Source of the DNA: Candidatus Peregrinibacteria bacterium
GTDB taxonomy: Bacteria > Patescibacteriota > Gracilibacteria > UBA1369 > LOWO2-01-FULL-3
Length of the DNA: 64,000 nucleotides
NCBI GenBank assembly: GCA_018654255.1
Contig: JABILX010000009.1
Coordinates: 1-64,000, forward strand
Reading direction: 5' to 3'
The notes under the pieces were generated by a model that saw nothing but the letters and a program-made list of their open reading frames with translations, made no database searches and was not told the origin of the DNA. Shown here one piece after another: positions 1-8,347 of this stretch. How positions within the stretch are numbered: the stretch's first letter is position 1; each line of letters opens with the position of its first letter. The position numbers were made by a program, and so were the translations under genes.

Positions 1-27
1 CGGGGACGGAAGCAGCCCTAGAAAGCG
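1..27 (+). ncRNA. possible 3' part of SRP (4.5S/ffs) RNA, cut by the window edge
   Basis: The first bases contain GGAAGCAGCCCTAG, which resembles the conserved 3' side of the SRP RNA helix 8 loop (…GGAAGGAAGCAGCC… in 4.5S-type RNAs). The 5' half would lie outside the window, so the fold cannot be tested. The match is short and may be chance. Confidence 0.3.
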
Positions 28-70
28 TAAAAAAATTAAAAGTTCTCCTGAAATGGAGAAGGAGAGATCA

Positions 71-1138
71 ATGATAGTAAACAGATTGCCAGGTTACTTC
101 TTGATTGCCTCTATCTTGGGTATTATGTATTTGTTTTATACTTTGATTGAACCATTTTTTACGACATTGCTTGTTGCTGCTGTTTTGACTGTTTTATTTT
201 ATGGTATTTACAGAAGATTACTCAAGTATTTGCATGGTTTCTCTAGGTTGTCGTCGGCTCTTATGTGTTTTTTCATTGTTTGTATTATAGTTGTGCCTTT
301 GGCTGGATTTGTGATTCTTTTGGCTAGGGAAGGGATCGATATGTATGAGACTATTTCTGAAAAAATTGCTTCTGGTTCATTGGATTTCTTGTTTAAATGG
401 GAGGAAGGTGGTTGGTTTTTTGACATAAAGGAGCAGATTAAACCTGTTATTGATCTTGATGCTGTTAATTTGAAAGAGATGGTTGTTGGAGCTGCTCAGA
501 ATGTGAGTTCGTTCCTGGTTTCGCAAAGTGCTTTGATCTTGAAGAATCTTGGAGCGATTCTTATTCAATTTATGATCATGCTTCTTTCTATGTTTTATCT
601 GTTTAAGGATGGAGATATGATAATTGAGAAGCTCACTATTTTAAGTCCAATGCCAAAAAAATATGAAGATCGAATCATAGCTAGGATGGATGAAACTATA
701 AAGGCTATAGCTTTTGGAGTTTTCTTGACTGCTATTATTCAGGGAACTATTGCTGGAATTGGTTATGCTATCGCTGGTGTGTCTAATCCTGTGTTTTGGG
801 GAGCTGCGACTGGTTTGTTTTCTTTGATTCCTATGGTTGGTACTGCTGCAATATGGTTTCCAGCAGCATTGATCACTGGTTTGTCGGGGAATATTCCAGG
901 TGGAGTTTTCTTGGGATTATGGGGATTGTTCTTGGTTGGAACGGTTGATAATTTGGTTCGACCATATCTTATTGGTGGAAAATCTCATATGTATCCACTT
1001 CTGACTTTCTTTGTTGTTTTGGGTGGAATTCTTACTTTTGGTTTGAAGGGTCTGATTTTTGGACCGTTGATCTTAGTTCTTTTGATGACGTTGCTTCATG
1101 TGTATGAACTTGAGTATAAAAACGTTTTGGAAAAATAA
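71..1138 (+). CDS. AI-2E transporter family (PerM/UPF0118) membrane permease
   Basis: Polytopic inner-membrane protein of the AI-2E/PerM family, which exports or exchanges small solutes; the substrate cannot be told from sequence. Hydrophobic segments lie near the N-terminus (a close pair, then one after FSRLSSALM), followed by an amphipathic stretch rich in charged residues (about 95-150) and further membrane segments to the end. The C-terminal half has the family's glycine-rich region (GLFSLIPMVGT, VDNLVRPYLIGG). About 355 aa is the usual length. I chose the ATG at 71 because AAGGAG lies 6 bases upstream; this is one of the few genes here with such a site. The ATG at 53 is in frame and possible. 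An SLH protein gene follows 21 bases downstream. Confidence 0.85.
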   Translation: MIVNRLPGYFLIASILGIMYLFYTLIEPFFTTLLVAAVLTVLFYGIYRRLLKYLHGFSRLSSALMCFFIVCIIVVPLAGFVILLAREGIDMYETISEKIASGSLDFLFKWEEGGWFFDIKEQIKPVIDLDAVNLKEMVVGAAQNVSSFLVSQSALILKNLGAILIQFMIMLLSMFYLFKDGDMIIEKLTILSPMPKKYEDRIIARMDETIKAIAFGVFLTAIIQGTIAGIGYAIAGVSNPVFWGAATGLFSLIPMVGTAAIWFPAALITGLSGNIPGGVFLGLWGLFLVGTVDNLVRPYLIGGKSHMYPLLTFFVVLGGILTFGLKGLIFGPLILVLLMTLLHVYELEYKNVLEK

Positions 1139-1159
1139 ATCTTTAACTTAAATATTACT

Positions 1160-1882
1160 ATGAAAAAATCAAAAATTAAAATGGAACAAGTCCCATTTCT
1201 TGGAGTGCTTTTTCTGTTTGCCGGGTTTTCTCTGTACGGAATTTTGTCATTCAATTCGTCTCTGACGGATTATGGTGATGATATGCATGCGTCTGTGCTT
1301 GTGGCTGCTGAGTTGGCTCCTGAATATTATACTTTCGAAGCCTTTTCTGATGAGGAGATTTTTGCAGATGTGACTGGAAGTCATCCAAACTCTGTTGCTA
1401 TTGCTTACTTCAAGCAAGAAGGATTTATTGATGGATATTCTGATGGGAGTTTCAAGCCTGAAAATGGAGTGAATCGTGCTGAGGCTGCGAAAATTATCAA
1501 CGAGGTAATCTCTTTTGATTTCAATGGTGGAGTTTATGAGGATTGTTTTCCTGATTGTAATGACTTGTGGTTTGAAGCTTATGTATGTGCTGGAGCTGAG
1601 CAGGGATGGGTTGGTGGATTTAGTGATGGGAAATTCTATCCAACATATTCTGTGACAAAAATGCAAGCTCTTAAGATGGCAATTTTAGCTTTGAATCTGA
1701 GTGTGCCTTCTTCTGTTACGGTAAAGCCTTATGGAGATGTTGATTTGGGTACTTGGATGACTCCTTATGCTGCATATGCAAAGAATAATAATGTTGTCAC
1801 TGGATCATTATTTTATCCTGACGAGGAATTGAATAGAGCGAGCTTTGTTCAGCTGCTTTATGGTGTGATTATGTCCCAGTAG
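1160..1882 (+). CDS. small S-layer homology (SLH) domain protein
   Basis: A 240-aa exported protein made almost only of three SLH repeats. Residues about 10-32 form one hydrophobic segment that could be an uncleaved anchor or a signal. The repeats are near residues 75-115 (GYSDGSFKPENGVNRAEAAK), 125-170 (GGFSDGKFYPTYSVTKMQA) and 185-235 (YAKNNNVVTG, NRASFVQLL). SLH domains bind pyruvylated secondary cell-wall polymers in known systems. No effector domain follows, so it may be an S-layer anchor or adaptor. It has no Shine-Dalgarno sequence and follows the permease gene closely. Two longer SLH proteins lie near 7-9.7 kb. Confidence 0.85.
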   Translation: MKKSKIKMEQVPFLGVLFLFAGFSLYGILSFNSSLTDYGDDMHASVLVAAELAPEYYTFEAFSDEEIFADVTGSHPNSVAIAYFKQEGFIDGYSDGSFKPENGVNRAEAAKIINEVISFDFNGGVYEDCFPDCNDLWFEAYVCAGAEQGWVGGFSDGKFYPTYSVTKMQALKMAILALNLSVPSSVTVKPYGDVDLGTWMTPYAAYAKNNNVVTGSLFYPDEELNRASFVQLLYGVIMSQ

Positions 1883-1899
1883 GTTTTCGGTTTGGCGAT

Positions 1900-2622
1900 C
1901 TACAGTTCTGAATCGATTGCTGCTTTGAACGCTTCGAATCCTTGAGCTCCGACGATTGTTTGGTTGTTAATTGAGAAGCTTGGAGTCCCAGAAAGTCCTT
2001 TTGATGTTGCTTCTGCTATGTCTTCTTCGATCTGTGCGTCGAATTTTGCAGATCCATTTTCGTAGCAAGTTGTGAATTTGTCTAGGTCGAGCTCAAGTTC
2101 TTCTGCATATGCAGTGAATTGAGCCTGAGTGTCTTCAGCATATGACCATTGATTCTGGTATAAGAAGATTTTGTCATGCATCTCCCAGTAGTTTTCCTGT
2201 TCTCCTGCGCATCTTGCTGCGTAGGCAGATGGTTTTGCTTTTGAATGAAAACTTAGAGCCATGTCTTTTACTAGATATTTTACTTTACCAGTTGCTATGT
2301 ACTCATCTTTTATAGATGGGAATGTGTTGAAGTAATATCTTTGGCAGAATGGGCATTGGTAGTCTGTATATTCGATTATTGTGACTGGAGCATCTTCATC
2401 TCCAAGAATGTAATAGTCTTCATCTGAAGATGATGGAAGGTCTGCTAGATCGACTTTTTCTACAACTTTGTCTGTTTCTGCGGCGAGGACGTCTGCTTTG
2501 CAATCATCTGCGGTACAAGTTCCTCCAATCATATTTCCTGCTGCGTAGCCTATGATGAAAGTTAGAAGTCCTATAGATAGAAGTTTCCAGTAGTTAGTTT
2601 TGTTGGTTTTCTTAGTGGCCAT
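1900..2622 (-). CDS. DsbA/BdbD-like thiol-disulfide oxidoreductase, membrane-anchored
   Basis: A 240-aa protein with an N-terminal membrane anchor (about residues 10-30) and a thioredoxin-fold DsbA domain outside the cell. The active site is CPFC in EYTDYQCPFCQRYYF, and the cis-proline loop is GTPSFSINN near the C-terminus. Further cysteines lie before and inside the domain. It probably introduces or isomerises disulfides in exported proteins; the cysteine-rich SLH and giant proteins in this window are plausible clients. The open frame extends upstream into the neighbouring ccdA gene, so I chose the ATG at 2622, which gives a proper anchor and leaves 11 bases after ccdA. The two genes form a likely operon. 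Confidence 0.88.
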   Translation of the reverse strand: MATKKTNKTNYWKLLSIGLLTFIIGYAAGNMIGGTCTADDCKADVLAAETDKVVEKVDLADLPSSSDEDYYILGDEDAPVTIIEYTDYQCPFCQRYYFNTFPSIKDEYIATGKVKYLVKDMALSFHSKAKPSAYAARCAGEQENYWEMHDKIFLYQNQWSYAEDTQAQFTAYAEELELDLDKFTTCYENGSAKFDAQIEEDIAEATSKGLSGTPSFSINNQTIVGAQGFEAFKAAIDSEL

Positions 2623-2633
2623 ATATGGGGTGG

Positions 2634-3332
2634 TTAGAAAATGTTTAAGTTGTATTTTGTATACAGAGAATTTATTGAATTTGCAAGATACCCCATATCT
2701 CCTGTCAGCATTCCAATTGCTAGAATTATCAAGAGTAGGGTCATTATGATGCGGAAGATTTTCGCGAAGGTTCCGGTCTTTCCTGTGAGGGCTGAGGTTT
2801 TGGTTGCTAAAATTGCAAGGATAAGAAACGTGAGCCCCATACCTATTGAATAACTTGTGAATAGGAGTATTCCTTGTGTTGCGCTGGTTTCTGACAAGGC
2901 GAGTGTGAATATGCTTCCGAGGACAGGGCCATAACAGGGGCTCCATCCGAATGCGAAGACGATTCCTGCTAGAAGGGACTTTAAAGGAGAGATGTTTGAT
3001 AGAGATTTTGGTAGTTGGATGCGGCGCTCTTTTAAGAGTGCGCGGATTTTGATTAGGCCCGATGTTTGTATAGCGAAAATCAAGATTATTATTCCGCCGA
3101 TTATTTCGATTGTTCTTTTGTGTGTTAGTAGAAATTGTCCTAGAGATCCAACGACTGCTCCAAATATGAAAAACACTACTGTGAATCCGAGTGTGAATAG
3201 AATTGCGTGGAGGATTGGGCTGCGTTTCTGGTTACTGATATATGCAAAATAAGCTGGAATTACAGGAAGGATGCATGGTGAGAAAACGGATATTATCCCT
3301 GCTAGGAATGCTATGAAGAAGTTTGTTTGCAT
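2634..3332 (-). CDS. ccdA: CcdA/DsbD-type transmembrane thiol-reductant transporter
   Basis: A 232-aa integral membrane protein with about six hydrophobic helices, matching the CcdA family that carries reducing equivalents across the membrane from cytoplasmic thioredoxin. The two redox cysteines are visible in FSPCILPVIPAY (helix 1) and GWSPCYGPVLGS (helix 4). It lies directly upstream of the DsbA-like gene, so it probably recycles that enzyme or a related thioredoxin-fold partner; no cytochrome c maturation genes are nearby. The start at 3332 has a promoter −10 only six bases upstream, suggesting a leaderless transcript. Confidence 0.92.
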   Translation of the reverse strand: MQTNFFIAFLAGIISVFSPCILPVIPAYFAYISNQKRSPILHAILFTLGFTVVFFIFGAVVGSLGQFLLTHKRTIEIIGGIIILIFAIQTSGLIKIRALLKERRIQLPKSLSNISPLKSLLAGIVFAFGWSPCYGPVLGSIFTLALSETSATQGILLFTSYSIGMGLTFLILAILATKTSALTGKTGTFAKIFRIIMTLLLIILAIGMLTGDMGYLANSINSLYTKYNLNIF

Positions 3333-3338
3333 GTGTGT

Positions 3339-3366
3339 ACTATATCTGTTTTTGTCGTTTTTTCAA
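3339..3366 (-). promoter_or_regulatory. promoter for ccdA-dsbA-like unit, leaderless
   Basis: On the minus strand TTGAAA (3366-3361), a 16-base spacer and TATAGT (3344-3339) precede the ATG at 3332 by six bases, so transcription would begin at or very near the start codon. It overlaps the 3' end of the lamin-tail gene. Confidence 0.55.
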
Positions 3367-4179
3367 TTTTATTGTGTTTGTTTTGATGATAAATAGTGTT
3401 GTGCCTAGGATGAGGGTTAGGATTAATGGGGTGATTATGGTTGTGAAGGGGAAGGGGGTAGGTGTCTTGGGGGGTGCTGTGGTTGTCGTCGTGGCTCCTG
3501 CTGTGGTTTCCATTTCCGCTTCCGCGATTTTGAAGTCGAGGAGTTTGAATGTGTTTTTGGTGTTAGTTTTTTCGGTCAATAGATGTGTTTTTGTTTCTGG
3601 TTTAAGGAGGAGGACTGCGGTTTCGAAATTGAGAGTTTCTTCTTCGAAGATGATGGTTAGGGGTTTGTTGGTTGTTTCTTCGGTGATGGTGAATGTGAAC
3701 TCTTTGGCGATTTCTGGTGGTTGAGTGATGGTTCCTTCTAGTGCGTAGTAGGTTTGGTTGGGTTGGTTTTTTGTTGGCGTGGCCCAGGTGTAGGTTTGTT
3801 TTGTTCCGGTTGGGGAGAGAATTGTGATGAGGGAATAGGAGAGGCCTTGTTGGGTTGGGCCGTATTGGAGGGAGGTTACTGGTTCAGTGGTTGGGGTTTG
3901 GGCTGGGGTCTCGAGCGTTGTTTCTGGCGCGAAGATGCGGACTTGGTCGCCTTGGTTGTTGAGGTTTATGGCGGTGGCGGATTTTTCCAAGACGTGGAGT
4001 TGGTTTGGTTGAAGGATTTTTGGGTTTTCGATGGTGTATGGTTTGCTTCCACCTTCTTCGTCGTCGAAGGTGTAGTTTTGGAGATTTATTGGATCTGGTC
4101 CGAGGTTAGTGATCTCGATCCATTCGTTTGTGGTGTCTTTGCCTTCTGGGTTTGGGTGGATTTCTGTTATTTGGAGCAT
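3340..4179 (-). CDS. lamin-tail domain (LTD) protein with C-terminal membrane helix
   Basis: A 279-aa protein that starts directly with a lamin-tail domain (about residues 1-90): ITEIHPNPEGKDT, NEWIEITNLG and QPNQLHVLEK are typical. A Thr/Pro/Ala-rich linker (about 225-242) leads to a hydrophobic helix (about 245-265) and a short basic tail, a usual C-terminal anchor with the tail inside. LTDs in bacteria are common in extracellular proteins, yet no signal peptide is present and the frame is closed by a stop 36 bases upstream of the ATG. The protein is very rich in T, P, N and Q, as expected for a gene against the strand composition. Function unknown. Confidence 0.75.
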   Translation of the reverse strand: MLQITEIHPNPEGKDTTNEWIEITNLGPDPINLQNYTFDDEEGGSKPYTIENPKILQPNQLHVLEKSATAINLNNQGDQVRIFAPETTLETPAQTPTTEPVTSLQYGPTQQGLSYSLITILSPTGTKQTYTWATPTKNQPNQTYYALEGTITQPPEIAKEFTFTITEETTNKPLTIIFEEETLNFETAVLLLKPETKTHLLTEKTNTKNTFKLLDFKIAEAEMETTAGATTTTTAPPKTPTPFPFTTIITPLILTLILGTTLFIIKTNTIKLKKRQKQI

Positions 4180-4200
4180 GGGGTGGGGGTGTTTTTGGGG

Positions 4201-4266
4201 TTTTAATCCGGATTAAAATTAACAGGTTAGAGCTAACAGGTTAGAAAATTAATCCGGATTAATTTT
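4201..4266. repeat. paired REP-like palindromes with internal direct repeat
   Basis: Two perfect palindromes share the core TTAATCCGGATTAA: an 18-bp one at 4201-4218 and a 22-bp one at 4245-4266. Between them TAACAGGTTAG occurs twice as a direct repeat (4220-4230, 4234-4244). The second palindrome contains the stop codon region of the adjacent REP-associated transposase, an arrangement known for RAYT genes and their REP/BIME targets. I saw no further copies of the core in this window. Confidence 0.75.
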
Positions 4267-4707
4267 TATGTAAGGTAAGTTAAAAGACAGGTAAGGCCAT
4301 TCTTCTGGTTTGCTGACAAGTTTTGCTTTTACTGGATTGTTTATTACATAGTTGATTGTGTGGATTAAATGTTTTTGATCTTCAATCAGTTTTGGATAAT
4401 ATCTTCCTTCGAAGAGTTGGCCTTTTCTGTTCCATTTTGAATTGAAATGTCTTGAGTGAGATGCTTGAAGATAACTGAGGAATTTAATAATCCCATGTGT
4501 TTTGTTGGGACGAATTATTAAATGAAAATGATTTGGCATTAAGCAGTAACAGATGATGTCAATTTTATATTTTGTTTTGAAATGATTTATTCGGTTAATA
4601 AACCACATGTAATCATCCTTGTTGTAGAATATTTTCTTTTTTTTAATTCCTCTGTTTGTTATGTGGTAGTGTTGGTTTTTTTGAAATGTAAAATTTCGTA
4701 TTGGCAT
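4249..4707 (-). CDS. REP-associated tyrosine transposase (TnpA_REP / Y1_Tnp)
   Basis: A 152-aa HUH-superfamily single-strand transposase. The start shows the strand YHITNRGIKKKKIF, the metal-binding HUH motif is in CLMPNHFHLII (about residues 54-65), and the C-terminal helix carries the likely nucleophilic tyrosine in INYVINNPVKAK followed by EEWPYLS, which is typical of the family. It lies between the REP-like palindromes and the rny gene. Such enzymes bind and cut REP palindromes and are usually domesticated single-copy genes rather than free insertion sequences. No paired accessory gene is present. Confidence 0.9.
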   Translation of the reverse strand: MPIRNFTFQKNQHYHITNRGIKKKKIFYNKDDYMWFINRINHFKTKYKIDIICYCLMPNHFHLIIRPNKTHGIIKFLSYLQASHSRHFNSKWNRKGQLFEGRYYPKLIEDQKHLIHTINYVINNPVKAKLVSKPEEWPYLSFNLPYIKINPD

Positions 4708-5085
4708 ATTTTCACCCTACATTCCATTCCTTACAAAAAACTTAAATTTTTCTTAATTTTTTTATCGTTTTGAGTTTTTATGACAAAAGCTCTGCCAGAG
4801 CTCTGTCCACCCAGACTTTTAATTGACTTTCCACCTCTTTCCAATTAAATTGAGCGTGCACGAAGAAGGAAATTTGAGTGCTTTGTTGACAAGAGAAAAA
4901 ATAAGACAATTACAGGTGAAATTTCTTAATTAAAATTACAAGTTAATAATAAAAATCAGGGAAAAAGAAAAAAGGATTTTTGATTCCGTGGATTAATAAC
5001 GATTTAAGGCAAATTTTATTTTAGATTTCTGTAGGGTCTTCTGTTCTCGGTCAACAAGAGAATAGTATTTTTTAAAACTAAAAAA
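4708..5085. other. intergenic region upstream of rny
   Basis: An AT-rich gap of about 380 bases with no convincing gene. It contains a short palindrome AGCTCTGCCAGAGCT (4788-4802), an inverted repeat TTTAATTG…CAATTAAA (4818-4849), and TTGACA at 4886 that has no good −10 partner at the right distance. A long 5' leader or a regulatory site for rny is possible but not shown. Confidence 0.3.
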
Positions 5086-6615
5086 ATGACACTACTAACT
5101 ACAGTAATCATTGCCGTTGTCGGTCTGGCTGCGGGTGGGTATGGAGGATTCCTTTATAGGAAGCAAATCGTTGAGGAGAAGAAAAAGGATTTGGCGGCAA
5201 AGGCAGAGAAAATTCTTGCAGATGCGAAAGGGAAAGCAAACGAGGTTGTTTATGAAGCGAAAAATGAGGCTTTCAAGCTTCAAGATGAATCTAAAAAAGA
5301 TGAGCAGAGAAGGCGTGAACAGTTGACCAAGGTTGAAGAAAGGTTGGCGAAAAAAGAACAGTCTTTGGATGATAAATCTGAGAATGTTGAGAAGTTGAAA
5401 GGGGAGCTTGAGGACAAGGTTACTTCTGTAAAGAAGCTTCGTGAAGAGGTTGAATCGATTCACAAAATGCAAGAGGTTCAACTAGAAAAAGTTGCGGCTA
5501 TGTCGAAAGAAGAAGCTAGAGAAGTTCTTCTTAAAAAGGTAGAAGAGGATGCAAAACAAGATATAGTATTTACTATCAAGAAAGCTGAGGATCAGCTTAA
5601 AAAAGAAGCTGATGGGAGAGCGAAGTTTATTATTGCGGAGGCGGTTCAGAGATATGCTGCTGAGACGGCTTCAGAGTCGACTGCGACTATTGTGAATCTT
5701 CCGAATGATGATTTGAAGGGTCGAATTATTGGTCGTGAAGGGCGAAATATTAATACTTTTGAACAGATTACTGGTATCGATGTAATCGTAGACGATACCC
5801 CTGGATCTATTGTGATCTCTGGTTTTGATCTGGTTCGACGTTATATTGCTAAGATTGCTCTTGAACGCTTGATTGAGGATGGACGGATCCATCCGGCGAG
5901 AATTGAGGAGACTGTTGAGAAAGTGAAGGATGAGGTTAATGTTCTTATTAAAGAGCTTGGTGAAAAGGCTGTGATTGAATGTGGAGTTGCAGGTTTCCAT
6001 CCTAATCTTGTTAAGATTCTTGGAAGACTTAAATTCCGTGTTACTCATGGACAAAATGCTCTTAAACATAGTATGGAGGTTTGCTTTATTGCTGCGAATC
6101 TTGCTGAGGAACTTGGAGCGGATGTTTCTGTATGTAAGAGAGCGGCTTTGCTTCACGATCTTGGAAAGGCTGTTGATCATGAAATCCCAGGTCATCATGC
6201 AAAGATTGGAGCAGATATTGCTTCTAAATTTGGTTTGCCAAAAGAAGTTATTCAAGCCATCCAGTCTCACCATGGAGATCCTGAGCCAGAATCTGTTGAA
6301 GCTCAGATAGTCTATGCTGCGAATCAAATAAGTAATGCTCGTCCTGGTGCTAATAAGGATAATTTGGATTCATATATCAGACGTTTGGCTGAGCTGGAAA
6401 ATGTTTGTAGTGGGTTTGATGGAGTTGAGAAGACATTTGCTGTTCAAGCTGGTACTGAGGTTAGAATCTTTGTTACTCCGAAAGAAATTGATGATCTTGA
6501 ATCTGTGAAGCTTTCACATGCTCTTGCTAGAAAGATCGAATATGACCTACAGCATCCTGGTCCTGTAAAAGTTAATGTAATTCGAGAGACTAGAGCGGAG
6601 GCATTTGCCGAGTAG
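5086..6615 (+). CDS. rny: ribonuclease Y
   Basis: Membrane-anchored endoribonuclease that starts mRNA decay in bacteria without RNase E. The 509 aa match the family: an N-terminal membrane helix (about 4-22), a long charged coiled coil (about 30-190), a KH RNA-binding domain with GRIIGREGRNI (about 210), and an HD catalytic domain with the metal ligands in ALLHDLGKAVDHE (H357/D358) and SHHGDPEPES. It stands alone between two mobile-like elements. No Shine-Dalgarno sequence precedes the ATG. A large inverted repeat begins directly after its stop codon. Confidence 0.97.
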   Translation: MTLLTTVIIAVVGLAAGGYGGFLYRKQIVEEKKKDLAAKAEKILADAKGKANEVVYEAKNEAFKLQDESKKDEQRRREQLTKVEERLAKKEQSLDDKSENVEKLKGELEDKVTSVKKLREEVESIHKMQEVQLEKVAAMSKEEAREVLLKKVEEDAKQDIVFTIKKAEDQLKKEADGRAKFIIAEAVQRYAAETASESTATIVNLPNDDLKGRIIGREGRNINTFEQITGIDVIVDDTPGSIVISGFDLVRRYIAKIALERLIEDGRIHPARIEETVEKVKDEVNVLIKELGEKAVIECGVAGFHPNLVKILGRLKFRVTHGQNALKHSMEVCFIAANLAEELGADVSVCKRAALLHDLGKAVDHEIPGHHAKIGADIASKFGLPKEVIQAIQSHHGDPEPESVEAQIVYAANQISNARPGANKDNLDSYIRRLAELENVCSGFDGVEKTFAVQAGTEVRIFVTPKEIDDLESVKLSHALARKIEYDLQHPGPVKVNVIRETRAEAFAE

Positions 6616-6796
6616 TAGAGAAAAAGATAATTTTGATACTCGTATCAAACTTTTGTTGAAATCTTGACTTGAAAGCTAAAGATCGTAGACTCTTTGCCTT
6701 TGGCAAATCGGACAGTACGATCTTTTTGACGCTTTCTTCATCTTGATTTCAAATCAAAAGTTCTCTAAATCGTATCGGAAATTATCTTTTTCTCTA
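6616..6796. repeat. 181-bp imperfect inverted repeat, MITE-like or large hairpin
   Basis: The termini TAGAGAAAAAGATAATT (6616-6632) recur as exact inverted copy at 6780-6796. Inside, arms continue to pair with interruptions (GATAC, ACTTTTG, GAAATC, AAGATCGTA on both arms), ending in a small central hairpin TTTGCC/GGCAAA near 6695-6710. The termini begin and end in TA, as for TA-targeting (IS630/Tc1-type) miniature elements. It starts at the base after the rny stop codon and ends shortly before the promoter of the next gene, so it might also act as a terminator. Confidence 0.7.
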
Positions 6797-6819
6797 AAGT
6801 TGTGGTTCTTGAAGTAAAA

Positions 6820-6848
6820 TTGCGCCGAACTTGAGAAGGTGTTACAAT
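6820..6848 (+). promoter_or_regulatory. promoter of SLH gene 6879
   Basis: TTGCGC (6820-6825), 17-base spacer, TACAAT (6843-6848) with a TG one base upstream (extended −10). Predicted leader about 24 bases. Confidence 0.6.
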
Positions 6849-6878
6849 CTCTTTTGGTATTTTTTTAACCTTATTTCT

Positions 6879-8318
6879 ATGAAAAAACTGATGGCCTTGC
6901 TGGCTGGAGCGTTCATGCTCTCTGTGAGTTTGCTTCCTGCCGGTGCGTTTTTTAACGATGTGGCTCAGGACGCGTTTTATTATGACGCGGTAAATTATTT
7001 GAGCGAAGAGGGGATTGTGACTGGTTACCAAGATGGGAGTTTTGGATATGATACGCCTATCAATCGGGCTGAACTTCTTACTATTGTAATTAGGGCTGCT
7101 GGTATCGAATTGGATAATGCTCAGTGGATTGCTTATGCTGGTGAGAGTTGTTTTGATGATGTGTCTGGGGAATGGTATACGAAATATATTTGTTTGGCGA
7201 AGGATCTTGGATGGGTTGGAGGTTATGAAGATGGGACTTATTTGCCTGGTCAGGATGTGAATTTTGTAGAAGTGTTGAAGATCACGATGAGAGCTTTTGA
7301 TATGGATTATGATACAGAGGCTATTCCTTGGTATAAGGATTTGATTGATGAGGCGAGTGATAAGAATTTGATCCCTCTTGGGATAGATGCTTTTGATAAG
7401 AAAGTGACTCGTGGAGAGATGAGTGATTTGATTGCTAGGATTATGAATTATCAGGATGGGACTTTGGATGATTTCTTGGGTGATAAGGTAGATTATATTG
7501 TGACTTATGAAATTATTGAGGCTGGAGTGGATATGTCTGAGCTTTGGGAGATGCCTGATCAGATAGGTGAAGAGGGAGAAGGAGAAGGTGAGGGCGAAGG
7601 GGATACGGGGATTTATTGTGATTCTGAATCGGATTGTCCTGATCCAATCGGTATGGGTTGTTATGATCATGTTTGTTGGGATAGTGATCCTTGTGTTCAA
7701 TGTTCGGAAGGAACAACTTGTATGAAGGATGGTTCTTCAGGGTCTGTTTCTATTTTGTGTTTGGAGTGGGATGACTATAATCTTCCATCGGATCTTCTTT
7801 GGAGTACTTACGATATGGTGATTTCCGTGGATGATAGTGGTCAAGTTGGTGTTGGTTATACAGATTTGCAGGCAAATTATACTGATTTGAGTACTGCTAC
7901 TGGATTTCAGTCTGTTTTTGTTGGAGGAATATTCCTTGTTACTGAAATGGCGATTGGTGTTGAGTATGTAGAAGGTGATGTTTTGTATTTTGGAGTAAGT
8001 GCGTCTTTGCAAGGTGGTAATAGAGACAATTATATTATGAAATATGATGTTGCTACTGACGAAAATGACATTCTATTCCAATATATGAGTGACGTGGGTG
8101 ATAAGATGTGGTTATGGGGAATTGATCCTGTGAATAATTATGTGATTTTCAGTTTGGAAGATCCTTCGTTTGTTCCGTCTGGATGTGAATCTCCTTGGTT
8201 GGATTACGATCTTAAATATATTGAGATTGGAAGTGGAGATGCGGATTTGATTCCTTATGAGGCACCTCAATGGAAGATTGATCTTGAAGAAGAGAAGATG
8301 GCGGCTTGCCCGGGGTAA
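6879..8318 (+). CDS. secreted SLH-domain protein with Cys-rich middle region
   Basis: A 479-aa exported protein. The signal peptide is at residues 1-21 (MKKLMALLAGAFMLS…PAGA). Three SLH repeats follow to about residue 185 (GYQDGSFGYDTPINRAE; WVGGYEDGTYLPGQDVNFVE; ITRGEMSD-like KVTRGEMSDLIARI). A Gly/Glu repeat linker (about 230-240) joins a cysteine-rich module of about 50 residues with eight or more Cys, then a unique β-rich C-terminal domain of about 190 residues. The ATG at 6879 gives the clean signal peptide; an upstream in-frame ATG at 6831 lies before the promoter. It is a tandem paralogue of the next gene. Probably an S-layer-anchored surface protein. Confidence 0.88.
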   Translation: MKKLMALLAGAFMLSVSLLPAGAFFNDVAQDAFYYDAVNYLSEEGIVTGYQDGSFGYDTPINRAELLTIVIRAAGIELDNAQWIAYAGESCFDDVSGEWYTKYICLAKDLGWVGGYEDGTYLPGQDVNFVEVLKITMRAFDMDYDTEAIPWYKDLIDEASDKNLIPLGIDAFDKKVTRGEMSDLIARIMNYQDGTLDDFLGDKVDYIVTYEIIEAGVDMSELWEMPDQIGEEGEGEGEGEGDTGIYCDSESDCPDPIGMGCYDHVCWDSDPCVQCSEGTTCMKDGSSGSVSILCLEWDDYNLPSDLLWSTYDMVISVDDSGQVGVGYTDLQANYTDLSTATGFQSVFVGGIFLVTEMAIGVEYVEGDVLYFGVSASLQGGNRDNYIMKYDVATDENDILFQYMSDVGDKMWLWGIDPVNNYVIFSLEDPSFVPSGCESPWLDYDLKYIEIGSGDADLIPYEAPQWKIDLEEEKMAACPG

Positions 8319-8347
8319 ATTGCCAATAAAATCTTAACTTATAAAAA

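Noticed and set aside
4249-4707. Complete IS200/IS605 element
   Set aside because: The protein fits the REP-associated branch better, and no tnpB or typical IS200 ends are present.
7565-7600. Purine-rich repeat as a possible slippage or phase-variation site
   Set aside because: It is an in-frame Gly/Glu linker with imperfect 6-base units; phase variation cannot be supported from one sequence.
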